A stretch of DNA of 43,814 bases from Clostridiaceae bacterium. Its GTDB lineage: Bacteria > Bacillota > Clostridia > Clostridiales > Clostridiaceae. Position 1 is the first letter of the stretch. Every line of letters begins with the position of its first letter. Below are positions 43,645 through 43,814 of this stretch, one piece after another. The DNA lies in NCBI GenBank assembly GCA_029219285.1, contig JAQXTC010000048.1:1-43814 (forward strand), written 5' to 3'. Position numbers and translations under genes: made by a program. Below the pieces are notes generated by a model. That model was not told the DNA's origin, did not search any database, and saw only the letters and a program-made list of their open reading frames with translations.

Positions 43645-43814
43645 ATGAATTTAAAAGGAAGTATAACAGAAAGAAATCTTTATAAAACTTTTGCAGGAGA
43701 ATCTAGGGCTAGAACAAAATATTCTTTATATGCTGAAAAAGCTAGGAAGGAAGGGTATAGGTGGGTTGGAGAGTTATTTGATGAGATATCAAATAATGAG
43801 AAAGCTCATGCTAG
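43645..43814 (+). CDS. Rubrerythrin, 5' part
   Basis: Cut by the window end after 56 codons. MNLKGSITERNLYKTFAGES followed by RARTKYSLYAEKARKEGY, VGELFDEIS and NEKAHA is the first half of a ferritin-like diiron domain, with diiron ligands in GES and EKAH. It is of the classical orientation (diiron domain first), unlike the reverse rubrerythrin at the other window edge. Role: reduction of hydrogen peroxide in an anaerobe. AGGAGA lies five bases before the ATG. A C-terminal rubredoxin domain cannot be confirmed here. Confidence 0.87.
   Translation, partial: MNLKGSITERNLYKTFAGESRARTKYSLYAEKARKEGYRWVGELFDEISNNEKAHA

Noticed and set aside
1-43814. CRISPR arrays, insertion sequences, tRNA or rRNA genes, prophage or attachment sites
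   Set aside because: No spaced repeats, transposase or integrase motifs, cloverleaf sequences or rRNA-like segments were found on reading.

Overview
The window is AT-rich (about 30% GC by eye), with strong AGGAGG-type ribosome binding sites, consensus TTGACA/TATAAT promoters and T-tailed terminators. A reverse rubrerythrin, two-subunit iron-sulfur L-serine dehydratase, class B sortase, DUF421/DUF4363 pair and the sporulation trio prkA-yhbH-spoVR point to an endospore-forming anaerobe of the Clostridium sensu stricto type. The species cannot be fixed from the sequence. No rRNA, tRNA, CRISPR array or insertion sequence was seen.

Layout. 1-3717: 3' end of a reverse rubrerythrin, two minus-strand genes (unknown membrane-anchored protein, alpha/beta hydrolase), and cardiolipin synthase diverging from the hydrolase across a palindrome flanked by two good promoters. 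3737-12957: a nine-gene aromatic amino-acid operon (DAHP synthase, aroB, aroA, aroC, pheA, aroE, aroK, second DAHP synthase, tyrA). 12956-15820: CYTH protein, deoD, sortase B, DUF2628 protein. 15949-24867: fba and a complete arginine operon argG-H-C-J-B-D-F on the minus strand behind a promoter overlapped by an ARG-box-like pair. 25022-29727: ABC exporter with two MacB/FtsX permeases, then DUF421/DUF4363. 29929-34871: nucleoside kinase, serine dehydratase sdaAB-sdaAA, TPP riboswitch and thiW-thiD. 35287-38909: recQ and a Na/Pi cotransporter behind a Pho-box-like repeat. 39104-43596: prkA, yhbH and spoVR, the last interrupted by an in-frame TAA. 43645-end: start of a rubrerythrin.

The main discovery candidate is the roughly 300-nt leader of the aromatic operon. 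A consensus promoter at 3737-3764 is followed by a 42-codon ORF with a strong Shine-Dalgarno (3846-3974). Twelve of its residues 11-30 are Phe, Tyr or Trp. A perfect intrinsic terminator (4021-4048) then precedes the first aro gene. The last codons of the ORF carry TAGTGAGT, an exact copy of part of the terminator, so they can pair with the terminator's 5' arm. This is the architecture of trp/phe-type leader-peptide attenuation, apparently sensing all three aromatic amino acids and controlling the common pathway. Other regulatory observations are the paired ARG boxes, the 11-bp Pho repeats, the palindrome between the hydrolase and cls promoters, and the TPP riboswitch whose promoter lies inside sdaAA.
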